Shown: positions 44,381 through 53,605, counted from the stretch's first letter. The stretch: 64,000 nt of DNA from Micromonospora wenchangensis (GCF_002210435.1 NZ_MZMV01000038.1:1-64000); one strand, 5' to 3'. Numbers and translations: made by a program. The notes: generated from the letters alone by a model not told the origin.

Positions 44381-46546
44381 ATGTCCTCACCCCGGACGCC
44401 GCTGACGCGGCTGCTCACCGTGCTGCTCGCCGGCCTGCTGGCCGGCCTGGTCCTCGCGGTCGCCGCGCTGCCGGGCAACCTGCTCGCGGGGCTCGCCACC
44501 AGGGCGGTGCTCGGGGCGTTCGACGACCTGCCGGCGGCGCTGCGCACCCCGGCCACCCCGCAACGCTCCTACCTCTACGCCAACGACGGTAAGACGCTGC
44601 TCACCACGTTCTACGACGTCAACCGCACCGACGTGCCGTTGGCCGAGATCGCCCCGACGCTGCGGCAGGCGATCGTCGCCGCCGAGGACCGGCGCTTCTA
44701 CTCCCACGGCGGGGCCGACCTGCGCGGCATGGCGCGCGCCCTGGTCGCCAACGTCACCGGCGGCGGCACCGCCCAGGGCGGCTCCACGCTGACCATGCAG
44801 TACGTGCGCAACGTGCTCAAGAGCGACCCCAGCCGGACCGCCGAGGAGCGGCAGGCGGCCACCGACCAGACCGTCGGGCGCAAGCTCCAGGAGATCCGGT
44901 ACGCCACCGAACTGGAGAAGACGCTCAGCAAGGACGAGATCCTCAACCGCTACCTCAACATCGCCTACTTCGGCTCCGGCGCGTACGGGGTCGCCGCCGC
45001 CAGCCAGCGCTACTTCGGCAAGCCGCCGGCCGACCTGACGCTCGCCGAGTCGGCGCTGCTCGCCGGCCTGGTCCAGTCGCCCGACGAGTACAGCCCGATC
45101 GACGGGGACCGGGACGCGGCCCTGGAACGGCGCGGGTACGTGCTCGACTCGATGGTCGCCACCGGCGCGATCACCACCGCCGAGGCCGACCGGGCCCGCG
45201 CCGAGAAGCTGACCCTGCACCCCACCGCCCAGCCCAACGGCTGCACCGCCACGGTCACCGCCGACGCCGGTTTCTTCTGCGACTACCTGCGCCGCTGGTG
45301 GCTGGAGCAGCCCGCCTTCGGGGCGACCGAGCAGGAACGGGAGCAGGCGCTGCGCCGGGGCGGCTACCGGGTGGTCACCTCCCTCGACCCGGACGTCCAG
45401 GCCACCGCCGCGGCCGAGGCCCGCAAGGTCTACCCCGCCGAGGACGCCCGCGCGCTGCCGATCGCCGCCGTCGAGCCCGGCACCGGCCGGGTGCTCGCCC
45501 TGGCCGTCAACCGCGAGTACGGGGTGGGCGACGGGCAGACCGTCAACCCGCTGGTCTCCGGCGGCGGCAGCATCACCGGCTACCAGGCCGGCTCGACGTT
45601 CAAGCTGTTCACCATGCTCGCCGCGCTGGAGAACGGCCGTACCCTGTCCACCGGTTTCGACTCGCCGAGCCGGCTGACCACCCGGTTCCCGGCCGAGGGG
45701 GAGGCGTCCTGCGGCGGCAGGTGGTGCCCGGCGAACGCCAACCCGGCGCGGATGGACGGCTACCGGATGATGTGGGACGGCTTCGGCCGCTCGGTGAACA
45801 CCTACTTCGTCTGGCTGGAGGAGCAGGTCGGCCCGGCCAAGGTGGTGGAGATGGCGCAGCGCCTCGGGATCACGTTCCGGGCCCGGACCGACGCCGACCT
45901 CGCCGCGCACGACGCCGACAACTGGGGGGCGTTCACCCTCGGGGTGTCCGCCACCACCCCGCTCGACCTGGCCAACGCCTACGCGACGGTGGCCGCCGAG
46001 GGGACGTACTGCGCGCCGACGCCCGTGGTGTCGGTGACCGGCCCGGACGGCGCGACCGTGCCGGTCGGCCAGCCGGCCTGTAGGCAGGTGCTGTCGGCGG
46101 ACGTGGCGCGGGCGGCCACCGACGCGGCCCGCTGCCCGGTCGGCCAGCAGTCGGCGTACGGGCAGTGCAACGGCAGCACCGCCGGTGGGGTGGACCGGAT
46201 CGTGGGCCGCCCGGTGGCGGGCAAGACCGGCAGCTCGGAGAAGAACGCCACCGAGACCTTCGTCGGGTTCACCCCGCAGGTCGCGGTCGCCGGCATCGCG
46301 GCCAACCCCGACGACCCGAGCGACGCGGTCGGCGCGGCCGTGCAGGGTGAGGTGATCACCGCGGTCGCCCGGACCATCCGTACCGCGGTCGACGGCCTGC
46401 CGGTGCGTGACTTCACCGCCCCCAGCCGGGAACTCGCCGGCAACCCGCAACGTCCCGCGCCCCGTCCGTCGCCCCGGGCCCCGGAGCAGGAGGACCAGAA
46501 CTTCCCCTCGGACCTGCTCCGTTGGCTGCAGAACCGCCGGGGCTGA
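44381..46546 (+). CDS. Class A penicillin-binding protein (transglycosylase/transpeptidase)
   Basis: This 721-residue wall synthase has a signal anchor (LLTVLLAGLLAGLVLAVAA). The GT51 domain has the catalytic Glu in IVAAEDRRFYSHGG near residue 105 and TLTMQYVRNVLK. The transpeptidase domain has SxxK in YQAGSTFKLFTML near residue 410, SVN in GRSVNTYFVWLEE near residue 472 and KTG in VAGKTGSSEKNATETF near residue 615. It ends in a short Pro-rich tail. It polymerises and cross-links peptidoglycan outside the membrane. The ATG at 44381 is preferred; another ATG lies at 44369, and neither has a clear ribosome site. Confidence 0.93.
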   Translation: MSSPRTPLTRLLTVLLAGLLAGLVLAVAALPGNLLAGLATRAVLGAFDDLPAALRTPATPQRSYLYANDGKTLLTTFYDVNRTDVPLAEIAPTLRQAIVAAEDRRFYSHGGADLRGMARALVANVTGGGTAQGGSTLTMQYVRNVLKSDPSRTAEERQAATDQTVGRKLQEIRYATELEKTLSKDEILNRYLNIAYFGSGAYGVAAASQRYFGKPPADLTLAESALLAGLVQSPDEYSPIDGDRDAALERRGYVLDSMVATGAITTAEADRARAEKLTLHPTAQPNGCTATVTADAGFFCDYLRRWWLEQPAFGATEQEREQALRRGGYRVVTSLDPDVQATAAAEARKVYPAEDARALPIAAVEPGTGRVLALAVNREYGVGDGQTVNPLVSGGGSITGYQAGSTFKLFTMLAALENGRTLSTGFDSPSRLTTRFPAEGEASCGGRWCPANANPARMDGYRMMWDGFGRSVNTYFVWLEEQVGPAKVVEMAQRLGITFRARTDADLAAHDADNWGAFTLGVSATTPLDLANAYATVAAEGTYCAPTPVVSVTGPDGATVPVGQPACRQVLSADVARAATDAARCPVGQQSAYGQCNGSTAGGVDRIVGRPVAGKTGSSEKNATETFVGFTPQVAVAGIAANPDDPSDAVGAAVQGEVITAVARTIRTAVDGLPVRDFTAPSRELAGNPQRPAPRPSPRAPEQEDQNFPSDLLRWLQNRRG

Positions 46547-46580
46547 CCCGCCGTCGCCCCACCCGGGCGGTCCGTGCTTC

Positions 46581-46646
46581 GACGCGAGGTCGCCGGAACA
46601 GTGGTGTCCGTTCGGCTCGACACCGCTGTTCCGGCGACATTGCCCG
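46581..46646. repeat. Palindromic repeat GAGGTCGCCGGAACAG type, copy A
   Basis: Two 20-bp arms (46589-46608 and 46619-46638) match except for one T-G wobble and enclose a 10-base loop. The element fills the convergent gap between the PBP and thymidylate-kinase-like genes, where a terminator is expected. A related copy lies on the other side of the kinase gene. Confidence 0.75.
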
Positions 46647-46656
46647 CCGGGCTCGG

Positions 46657-47262
46657 TCAGCGTCGGGCGGCGACGGTGGCGACCGCCCGGTCCAGGGCGG
46701 CGGCCACGGTCGCCGGGTCGGCGTCGCCGTCGATCACGGTGAAGTCGGCGAACCCGGGCAGCGCCCGGTAGCCGGCGTCCAGCGCGGTCAGGTGCGCCAA
46801 CTCCTCGGTGTCGATGCCCCGGGCCAGCACCCGCCGTCGGGCCAGCTCCGGGGTGACCGCCAGGAAGCAGACCAGGTCGGGCTCCGGGAAGACGGCGTAC
46901 GCGGCGCGGACCAGGCGGACGCCCCGGTCACCCCGGGCCCGCATGATCACGTACTGGCACCAGGTCCAGCGGTCCATCACCCCGACCTGTCCGGTCAGCC
47001 GGGTGACCGCCACCGCGCGGGCCAGCGCCAGCCAGCGCACCGTCGCCTCCAGCAGCGGATAGCAGCGCCTGCCGAACAGGTGCACGCCGTCGCGGCGGCC
47101 CACCGCCTGCGCCAGCCGGTTCCACAGCGGCCGGCCGCCGGCGTTCTCCAGGTAGACCGCCGGCACGCCCGCCGAGGTCAGCCGCCGGGCCAGGGCGGTG
47201 GCCTGGGTCGACTTGCCGGAGCCGTCCACGCCCACCAGCGCCACCATCGTCGATCGTCGCAC
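46657..47262 (-). CDS. Thymidylate-kinase-like P-loop protein
   Basis: This 201-residue protein has the P-loop MVALVGVDGSGKSTQATALARRL at its start. GVMDRWTWCQYVIMRARG occupies the place of the DR(Y/F) motif, LAVTPELARRRVLARGID resembles the LID region, and the C-terminus is VIDGDADPATVAAAL. It matches the thymidylate kinase superfamily. The exact nucleotide specificity is less certain, because some secondary paralogues in actinomycetes have other roles. The GTG at 47262, seven bases after TAGCGT, is preferred as leaderless; an ATG at 47247 is the alternative. Confidence 0.8.
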   Translation of the reverse strand: MRRSTMVALVGVDGSGKSTQATALARRLTSAGVPAVYLENAGGRPLWNRLAQAVGRRDGVHLFGRRCYPLLEATVRWLALARAVAVTRLTGQVGVMDRWTWCQYVIMRARGDRGVRLVRAAYAVFPEPDLVCFLAVTPELARRRVLARGIDTEELAHLTALDAGYRALPGFADFTVIDGDADPATVAAALDRAVATVAARR

Positions 47263-47310
47263 CCCGGGCACGCTAGCTGTCCGGGGCAACCGCTCGGCCG
47301 CATGGTCGAC

Positions 47311-47370
47311 ACGAGGTCGGGGGACAGCGGTGTCCGTCCGACCTGATACCGCTGTTGCGCCGGCATCGCG
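47311..47370. repeat. Palindromic repeat GAGGTCGCCGGAACAG type, degenerate copy B
   Basis: This stretch aligns with copy A over about 60 bases (shared ACGAGGTCG, CAGCGGTGTCCGTC and ACCGCTGTTGCG segments), but its arms (47316-47334 and 47345-47364) pair less well. It lies in the 134-bp gap between the ThDP enzyme and the kinase gene. Confidence 0.65.
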
Positions 47371-47396
47371 CACAACGACCGGGCGGGGCGGGTGGG

Positions 47397-49229
47397 TCAG
47401 CGGCGACGGGGGCGGTAGGTGGCCAGGGTGGCGGGGATGCCCCGGCGGACGATGCCGGCCCGGTCGGTGTCGCCGCGCAGCAGGGCCGCCGCCGTCTTGC
47501 GGGCCTGGTCGAGGGTGAAGTGCGGGGGCAGCATCAGCTCCGCCGGGTCGACCACCGCGTTCACCACCACCGGGCGGTCGGCGGTCAGCACCCGCCGCCA
47601 CAGGCCGTCGACCTGGTCGGGGTGCTCGACCAGCACACCGTCGAGGCCCAACACCTCGGCCCACCTGTGGTACGCCACGTCCGGCAGGTCCTGGCTGGCC
47701 GGATAGCGCGGGGTGCCCTCGGTGGAGCGCTGTTCCCAACTGACGAACGCCAGATCCCGGTTGTTGAGCACCAGCACCACGAAACGCGGGTCGGCCCACT
47801 GCCGCCAGTTCTTCGCCACGGTGATCAACTCGTTGACCCCGTTCATCTGCATCGCCCCGTCGCCGATCAACGCCACCACCGGACGGTCCGGGTGGGCGAA
47901 CTTCGCCGCCAGGGCGTACGGCATGGCCCCACCCATCGACAGCAGGGTGCCGGAGAGGCTGGCCAGCATGCCGGGGCGGACCTGGAGGTGGCGGGCGTAC
48001 CAGGCGGTGGCGGTGCCGCAGTCCACCGCGATCATCGCGTCGTCGGGCAGCGCGTCGTTGAGGGTGTGGAACAGCAGTTGCGGGTTCACCGGGTGCGCGG
48101 GCTGCCCGGCCAGCTCCGCCTGGGCCTGCCGCCAGCCCGAGGTGGCGTCCGCGATCGTCGCCCGCCAGGCCGTCGGCGCGGGCCCGTCGCCCAGCTCCCG
48201 CAGCAGCGCCCGCAGGGTCGGGCCGGCGTCGCCGGTCAGGTTGACCTCCGTCGGGTACCGCAGCCCCATCCGGGTGCCGTCCAGGTCGATCTGCACCGCA
48301 CGGGCCTGCCCCTGCGGCGGATAGAACTCCGAGTACGGCATGTTGCTGCCGACGATCAGCAGCCTGTCGCACTCCTGCATGAGCTGCCAGCTCGGCCGGG
48401 TGCCGAGCAGCCCGATCGCCCCGGTCACCCACGGCTCGCGGTGGTCGACGGCGGTGAAGCCGAGCAGCGCGGTGGCCACCCCGGCGCCCAGCCGGTCGGC
48501 GATCAGCCGCACCTCCGCCTCGGCACCGAGCGCCCCCTGCCCGACCAGCATCGCCACCCGCTCGCCGCCGCGCAGCACCTCGGCGGCGCGGCGCAGGTCC
48601 GCCTCCGGGGGCACGGTCGGCATGCTGCTGGGGGCGGCGCTGGTGTGGTAGTAGCCGTGCGCGTGCGGCGGGTCCGGGACCGCCGGCTCGTCCTGCACGT
48701 CCAGCGGGAGCACCAGCGCGGTCACCGTCCGGCGGGACAGTGCCGTCCGGCAGGCCCGGTCCACCAGGTGCCGCACCTGGGACGGGTCGTCGAGCTGGGC
48801 CAGGAAGTCCCCGGCCACGTCCTTGTAGAGGGCGAGCAGGTCCACCTCCTGGTAGTAGCCGCCGCCCTCGGCGGTGAGCGCGGTGTTGCCGACCAGGGCC
48901 ACCACCGGCTGGTGGTCGAGCTTGGCGTCGTAGAGGCCGTTGAGCAGGTGGACCGCGCCGGGGCCGCTGGTCGCCAGGGCGCAGCCGAGCGGGCCGCCGC
49001 CGTACTTGACGTGCGCGCCGGCGGCGAAGCCGGCGGTCTCCTCGTGGCGTACCTGGACGAACTCCACCCGGTCGCCGGCCCGTTGCAGGGCGGAGGTCAT
49101 CCCGTTGATGCCGTCGCCCGGGTAGCCGAAGTAGCGGTGCACCCCCCACTCGGCGAGGCGGGCCACGATGTGGTCGGCGACCGTGGCGTTCCTCGGCAAC
49201 CGGCCGTCGGTGGTGCCCGCTGCGCTCAT
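47397..49229 (-). CDS. Thiamine-diphosphate enzyme (pyruvate oxidase/acetolactate synthase family)
   Basis: This 610-residue protein has the activating Glu in VQVRHEETAGFAAGAHVKYGG near residue 60. The central FAD/nucleotide-fold region follows (LVGQGALGAEAEVRLIADRL). The ThDP-Mg motif GDGAMQMNGVNELITVAKNW ends with the Asn of NNRDLAFVSWEQR. It is closest in plan to the PoxB-like enzymes often annotated as thiamine pyrophosphate-requiring enzyme; its substrate is probably a 2-oxo acid. The ATG at 49229 follows GGAGGGACC about ten bases upstream. It is divergent from the SPOUT gene. Confidence 0.88.
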   Translation of the reverse strand: MSAAGTTDGRLPRNATVADHIVARLAEWGVHRYFGYPGDGINGMTSALQRAGDRVEFVQVRHEETAGFAAGAHVKYGGGPLGCALATSGPGAVHLLNGLYDAKLDHQPVVALVGNTALTAEGGGYYQEVDLLALYKDVAGDFLAQLDDPSQVRHLVDRACRTALSRRTVTALVLPLDVQDEPAVPDPPHAHGYYHTSAAPSSMPTVPPEADLRRAAEVLRGGERVAMLVGQGALGAEAEVRLIADRLGAGVATALLGFTAVDHREPWVTGAIGLLGTRPSWQLMQECDRLLIVGSNMPYSEFYPPQGQARAVQIDLDGTRMGLRYPTEVNLTGDAGPTLRALLRELGDGPAPTAWRATIADATSGWRQAQAELAGQPAHPVNPQLLFHTLNDALPDDAMIAVDCGTATAWYARHLQVRPGMLASLSGTLLSMGGAMPYALAAKFAHPDRPVVALIGDGAMQMNGVNELITVAKNWRQWADPRFVVLVLNNRDLAFVSWEQRSTEGTPRYPASQDLPDVAYHRWAEVLGLDGVLVEHPDQVDGLWRRVLTADRPVVVNAVVDPAELMLPPHFTLDQARKTAAALLRGDTDRAGIVRRGIPATLATYRPRRR

Positions 49230-49356
49230 CGTGGTGGTCCCTCCGGTCGAGTCCGCTTCCCGCCCCCCTTCCCGCGTCACGCCGGGGGAAACCCGGTCGC
49301 CCGGGTATGACCCGACCGGGTCGGGCGCGCACGGGCGGAGCCGGCAGAATCGGGCG

Positions 49357-50172
49357 GTGCCCGTACACGAGATCACCGACCCCGACGACGTCCGGATCGC
49401 CGACTACCGGGCGTTGACCGACGTCGAGCTGCGTACCCGTTGGGAGCCCCCGCACGGGTTGTTCATCGCCGAGGGGGAGCTGGTGCTGCGCCGGGCGTTG
49501 CGGGCCGGCTATCCGGCCCGGTCGTACCTGGTCGACGCGAAGCGGGTCGACCAGCTCGCCGACCTGGACACCGGGGACGCCCCGGTCTACGCGGCCACCC
49601 CCGACGTGCTGGAGAAGGCGACCGGCTTCCACGTCCACCGGGGTGTGCTCGCCTCGTTCCACCGCAAGCCCCTGCCCACCGCCGCCGAGGTGCTGGCCGC
49701 CGCCCGCCGGGTGGTGGTCCTGGAGGACATCAACAACCACACCAACCTCGGCGCGATCTTCCGGGGGGCCGCGGCGCTCGGCATCGACGCGGTGCTGCTC
49801 TCGCCGTCCTGCGCCGATCCGCTCTACCGGCGCAGCGTGCGGGTCAGCATGGGGGAGGTGTTCGCGGTGCCGTACGCGAAGCTGGACCGCTGGCCGGTCG
49901 GCCTGGACGAGGTACGCGCGGCGGGGTTCACGGTGCTCGCGATGACGCCGGCGGCGGACGCCGTACCGGTGCAGCGGTTGACCCCGGCGCAGCGGGCGCG
50001 GGCGGCGCTGCTGCTGGGGGCGGAGGGCCCCGGGCTGACCGGGGCGGCGCAGGCGGCCAGCGACGTGCGGGTGGTGATCCCGATGCGGCGCGGCGTGGAC
50101 TCGTTGAACGTGGCCGCGGCGGCGGCGGTGGCGTTCTGGGAGTTGGGCCGGGACGACCCGGTGGACGGGTAG
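49357..50172 (+). CDS. SpoU/TrmH family RNA methyltransferase
   Basis: This 271-residue protein has a substrate-binding N-terminus (IADYRALTDVELRTRWEPPHG, FIAEGELVLRRAL). The SPOUT knot motifs are EDINNHTNLGAIFRGAAALG, ALLLGAEGPGLTG and IPMRRGVDSLNVAAAAAVAFWE. It should methylate the 2'-O of a ribose in rRNA or tRNA using S-adenosylmethionine. CAGAAT six bases before the GTG suggests a leaderless start. No neighbour indicates which RNA is modified. Confidence 0.9.
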   Translation: MPVHEITDPDDVRIADYRALTDVELRTRWEPPHGLFIAEGELVLRRALRAGYPARSYLVDAKRVDQLADLDTGDAPVYAATPDVLEKATGFHVHRGVLASFHRKPLPTAAEVLAAARRVVVLEDINNHTNLGAIFRGAAALGIDAVLLSPSCADPLYRRSVRVSMGEVFAVPYAKLDRWPVGLDEVRAAGFTVLAMTPAADAVPVQRLTPAQRARAALLLGAEGPGLTGAAQAASDVRVVIPMRRGVDSLNVAAAAAVAFWELGRDDPVDG

Positions 50173-50193
50173 CCGCCACGACCACCGGGCTAT

Positions 50194-50222
50194 TTGCATG
50201 AGAATGCGGGCACGTGCATAAT
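50194..50222 (+). promoter_or_regulatory. argG promoter, probably overlapping an ArgR box
   Basis: TTGCAT (50194-50199) and CATAAT (50217-50222) are 17 bases apart, and the GTG is seven bases further on, so the mRNA is probably leaderless. The region is rich in TGCAT units (TTTGCATGAGAATGC and GTGCATAAT in the same 30 bp), like the ARG boxes of actinomycete arginine genes. ArgR binding is inference. Confidence 0.6.
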
Positions 50223-50229
50223 CTTCCTT

Positions 50230-51681
50230 GTGTCCAAGGTTCTCACCTCCCTGCCCATCGGCGAACGTGTCGGCATCGCCTTCTCCGGCGGCCTCGACAC
50301 CTCGGTCGCGGTCGCGTGGATGCGCGACAAGGGCGCCGTCCCGTGCGCCTACACCGCCGACATCGGCCAGTACGACGAGCCCGACATCGACTCGGTGCCC
50401 GGCCGTGCGCTCAGCTACGGCGCCGAGGTCGCCCGCCTGGTCGACTGCCGTGCCGCCCTGGTCGAGGAGGGGCTGGCCGCGCTGACCTGCGGTGCCTTCC
50501 ACATCCGCTCCGGCGGCCGGGCCTACTTCAACACCACCCCGCTGGGCCGGGCGGTGACCGGGACCCTGCTGGTCCGGGCGATGATCTCCGACGACGTGCA
50601 GATCTGGGGCGACGGCTCGACCTTCAAGGGCAACGACATCGAGCGGTTCTACCGCTACGGCCTGCTGGCCAACCCGCAGTTGCGGATCTACAAGCCGTGG
50701 CTGGACACCGACTTCGTCACCGAACTCGGCGGCCGCAAGGAGATGTCGGAGTGGCTGCTGGAACGCGGCCTGCCCTACCGGGACAGCACCGAGAAGGCGT
50801 ACTCCACCGACGCCAACATCTGGGGCGCCACCCACGAGGCGAAGACCCTGGAGCACCTCGACACCGGCATCGAGACGGTCAGCCCGATCATGGGGGTCCG
50901 GTTCTGGGACCCGTCGGTGGAGATCCCCACCGAGGACGTCACCATCGGCTTCGACCAGGGCCGGCCGGTGACGATCAACGGCAAGGAGTTCGGCAGCCCC
51001 GTCGACCTGGTGCTGGAGGCCAACGCCATCGGCGGCCGGCACGGCCTGGGCATGTCCGACCAGATCGAGAACCGGATCATCGAGGCCAAGAGCCGGGGCA
51101 TCTACGAGGCCCCCGGCATGGCGCTGCTGCACGCCGCCTACGAGCGGCTGGTCAACGCCATCCACAACGAGGACACCCTGGCGAACTACCACCACGAGGG
51201 CCGTCGCCTCGGCCGGCTGATGTACGAGGGCCGCTGGCTCGACCCGCAGGCGCTGATGCTGCGCGAGTCGCTGCAGCGCTGGGTGGGCACCGCCGTCTCC
51301 GGCGAGGTGACCCTGCGGCTGCGCCGCGGCGAGGACTACTCGATCCTGGACACCACCGGCCCCGCGTTCAGCTACCACCCGGACAAGCTGTCGATGGAGC
51401 GTACCGAGGACTCGGCCTTCGGCCCGTCCGACCGGATCGGTCAGCTCACCATGCGCAACCTCGACATCGCCGACTCCCGGGCCAAGCTGGAGCAGTACGC
51501 CACCCTCGGGCTGGTCGGCGGGGCGGCCCCGCAGCGGGCGGTCGGCGCGGCGCAGGCCGCCTCGACCGGACTGATCGGGGCGATGCCGCAGGGCGGTGCG
51601 GAAGCCATCGCCTCCCGGGGCGTCGCCACCGCCGAGGACGAGGCCCTCGACCGGGCCGCGATGGAGTTCGGCGTCGACTGA
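50230..51681 (+). CDS. argG: Argininosuccinate synthase, long class II form
   Basis: This 483-residue enzyme joins citrulline and aspartate in arginine biosynthesis. Motifs are the PP-loop RVGIAFSGGLDTSVAVAWM near residue 15, YTADIGQYDEPD, WGDGSTFKGNDIERF and STDANIWGATHEAKTLEHL. The length and these motifs fit the class II (E. coli-like) ArgG rather than the 400-residue type. I chose the GTG at 50230, seven bases downstream of CATAAT. The gene is not linked to other arg genes here. Confidence 0.96.
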   Translation: MSKVLTSLPIGERVGIAFSGGLDTSVAVAWMRDKGAVPCAYTADIGQYDEPDIDSVPGRALSYGAEVARLVDCRAALVEEGLAALTCGAFHIRSGGRAYFNTTPLGRAVTGTLLVRAMISDDVQIWGDGSTFKGNDIERFYRYGLLANPQLRIYKPWLDTDFVTELGGRKEMSEWLLERGLPYRDSTEKAYSTDANIWGATHEAKTLEHLDTGIETVSPIMGVRFWDPSVEIPTEDVTIGFDQGRPVTINGKEFGSPVDLVLEANAIGGRHGLGMSDQIENRIIEAKSRGIYEAPGMALLHAAYERLVNAIHNEDTLANYHHEGRRLGRLMYEGRWLDPQALMLRESLQRWVGTAVSGEVTLRLRRGEDYSILDTTGPAFSYHPDKLSMERTEDSAFGPSDRIGQLTMRNLDIADSRAKLEQYATLGLVGGAAPQRAVGAAQAASTGLIGAMPQGGAEAIASRGVATAEDEALDRAAMEFGVD

Positions 51682-51775
51682 CCGTCGGGTCACCGGCCGG
51701 GACGGGGTCACCGCCCCGGCCGGCGACAGACGGTGGATGGCGGAACCAGGGGTCACCGAGGGTAGCGTGTCGCCC

Positions 51776-53461
51776 GTGTTCCCTACCGTCCGTGAGGTGC
51801 TCGCGCTGGACCCGGTCCGCCACGGGGCCCCCCGGTTGGTCGCCGGGGAGACCGGCCTGGACCGTCCGGTGCGTTGGGTGCACGTGGCGGAGGTGCCCGA
51901 CATCGCCACCCTGCTCGGCGGGGGCGAACTCGTGCTCACCACCGGCATCGGCCTGCCCGCCGACGACGCCGGACTGCGCGCCTTCATCGGCGACCTCGCC
52001 GCGGTGGGCGTCTCCGGGCTCGTGGTCGAACTGGGCCGCCGCTACCCGACCGAGGTGCCCCGGGTGATGGCCGTGGCCGCCGCCCGGCGTGGGCTGCCCC
52101 TGGTCGAGCTGCGCCGGGCCACCCCGTTCGTACGGATCACCGAGGCGGTGCACGCCCTGATCGTCGACGCCCAACTGCACGAGCTGCGGGCCGCCGAGGA
52201 GATCCACCAACGCTTCACCGAACTGTCCGTCGAGGGCGCCGGGGCCGCCGAGGTGGTCCGGCAGGCCGCCGCGCTGGCCGGCTGCCCGGTGGTGCTGGAG
52301 AACCTGTCCCGGCAGGTGCTCGCCTACGACCCGGCGGGGGAGAACGCCGAACTGCTGCTCGACGGCTGGGAGCAGCACTCCCGACGGCTGCGCCCCGCCG
52401 GGCGCACCGCGTACGACAGCGACAGCGGCTGGCTGGTCACGACCGTCGGCGCGCGCGGCCAGGACTGGGGTCGGCTGCTGCTGCGCTGGCCGGCGCGGGC
52501 GGGCCTCGGCGACGGCCGGCCCGTCGGCACGCCACCCAACCGGCTGACCATCCTGGTGGAGCGGGCCGCCTCGACCCTGGCGCTGGGCCGGCTGATCCGC
52601 CGCGACGCCGAGGGGCTGGAACGGCAACTGCACCACACGCTGCTCACCGCCCTGCTCGACCACTCCCGCCCGGTGGACGAGATCGCATTGCGGGCGCGGG
52701 CGCTGGGGGTGCCCCTGGAGCGTCGGCACCTGGTCGGCGTCATGGTCCGGCTCCGCCGCGACACCCCGGCCGAATCCGGCGCACCGGGTGAGGGCGGCCC
52801 GGCCGACGCCGCCGAGGCCGGCCCGGCCCGGCTGCGTGACCTCGCCGAGGCGGTCGGCCAGGCGCTCCGGGAGGCGAAACTGACCGGGCTGACCAGTCCC
52901 GTCGACGACCAGGCGGTGGGGGTCCTGCTGGCCCTGCCGGAGGCCGCCGCCGAGGACCGCGCGCTGGCCGCGTTCGCCGCCGCGCTGCGCCGCCGCCATG
53001 GCGACCAGCCGGCGCGGGTGCTCATCGCCGCCGGGTCCGGGGTGGCGAGCCCACGGGAGGTGCGCCGGTCGCTGGTCGAGGCCCGCCAGGTCGCCGAGGC
53101 CGCCCGCCGGGACAGCCGTGACCTGCCGGTCTTCCGGCTGCCGCACGTCGGGCTGGCCGGCCTGCTGCACCTGTTACGCGACGAGCCCCGGTTGCAGACC
53201 TTCGTCGAACGGGAACTGGGCGCGCTGTTGGCCCACGACGCCCAGCATCCCCGGGAGCAACTGCTCGGCACCCTGCGCGCGTACCTGGAGCAGGGCCGCA
53301 ACAAGTCGGCCGGGGCGGTCGCCGCGCACCTGTCCCGACCGGCCTTCTACGAACGGCTGGCCCGGATCGGCCGGATCCTCGGCGTGGACCTCGACTCGGT
53401 CGAAGCCTGCCTCTCCCTGCACGTCGCCCTGCTGGCCCTCGACGCCATCCGCACCCCCTGA
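51776..53461 (+). CDS. PucR-family transcriptional regulator
   Basis: This 561-residue regulator has the PucR N-terminal domain (FPTVREVLALDPVRHGAPRLVAG, then VRWVHVAEVPDIATLLGGGE and GLVVELGRRYPTEVP). A central GGDEF-like region follows, and a C-terminal PucR helix-turn-helix (LRAYLEQGRNKSAGAVAAHL, RPAFYERLARIGRILG). In relatives it controls purine or amine catabolism. TAGCGT lies seven bases before the GTG (leaderless). Codon 467 (53174-53176) is TTA, rare in such genomes. No catabolic operon is adjacent, so the target is unknown. Confidence 0.9.
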   Translation: MFPTVREVLALDPVRHGAPRLVAGETGLDRPVRWVHVAEVPDIATLLGGGELVLTTGIGLPADDAGLRAFIGDLAAVGVSGLVVELGRRYPTEVPRVMAVAAARRGLPLVELRRATPFVRITEAVHALIVDAQLHELRAAEEIHQRFTELSVEGAGAAEVVRQAAALAGCPVVLENLSRQVLAYDPAGENAELLLDGWEQHSRRLRPAGRTAYDSDSGWLVTTVGARGQDWGRLLLRWPARAGLGDGRPVGTPPNRLTILVERAASTLALGRLIRRDAEGLERQLHHTLLTALLDHSRPVDEIALRARALGVPLERRHLVGVMVRLRRDTPAESGAPGEGGPADAAEAGPARLRDLAEAVGQALREAKLTGLTSPVDDQAVGVLLALPEAAAEDRALAAFAAALRRRHGDQPARVLIAAGSGVASPREVRRSLVEARQVAEAARRDSRDLPVFRLPHVGLAGLLHLLRDEPRLQTFVERELGALLAHDAQHPREQLLGTLRAYLEQGRNKSAGAVAAHLSRPAFYERLARIGRILGVDLDSVEACLSLHVALLALDAIRTP

Positions 53462-53543
53462 CGGGCCTCCCCGCCCCGCCACCCCTCCGGCCTGTCCCCG
53501 CCCGACCCGCGCCCGCCTGGCCTGTGCCCGCCTGGCCTGTGCC

Positions 53544-53605
53544 CGGTGATCAAGAGAAATGCGTCAGATTTCGTAGCCCGGGTGACGCCAACCTCTTGAT
53601 CATCG
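53544..53605. repeat. Palindromic repeat GTGATCAAGAG type, copy 2
   Basis: A 62-bp element of the same family has arms that agree over about 12 bp at the ends and include GCGTCA/TGACGC inside. It lies in the convergent gap between the PucR and MurL genes, just upstream of copy 3. Immediately before it a 15-bp unit (CCCGCCTGGCCTGTG) is repeated twice. Confidence 0.8.

Noticed and set aside
46657..51987. A very long minus-strand open frame of about 1776 codons
   Set aside because: Its end coincides with the kinase gene but the rest runs through the antisense of argG and out of frame of the ThDP enzyme gene. The real genes have their own starts and motifs.
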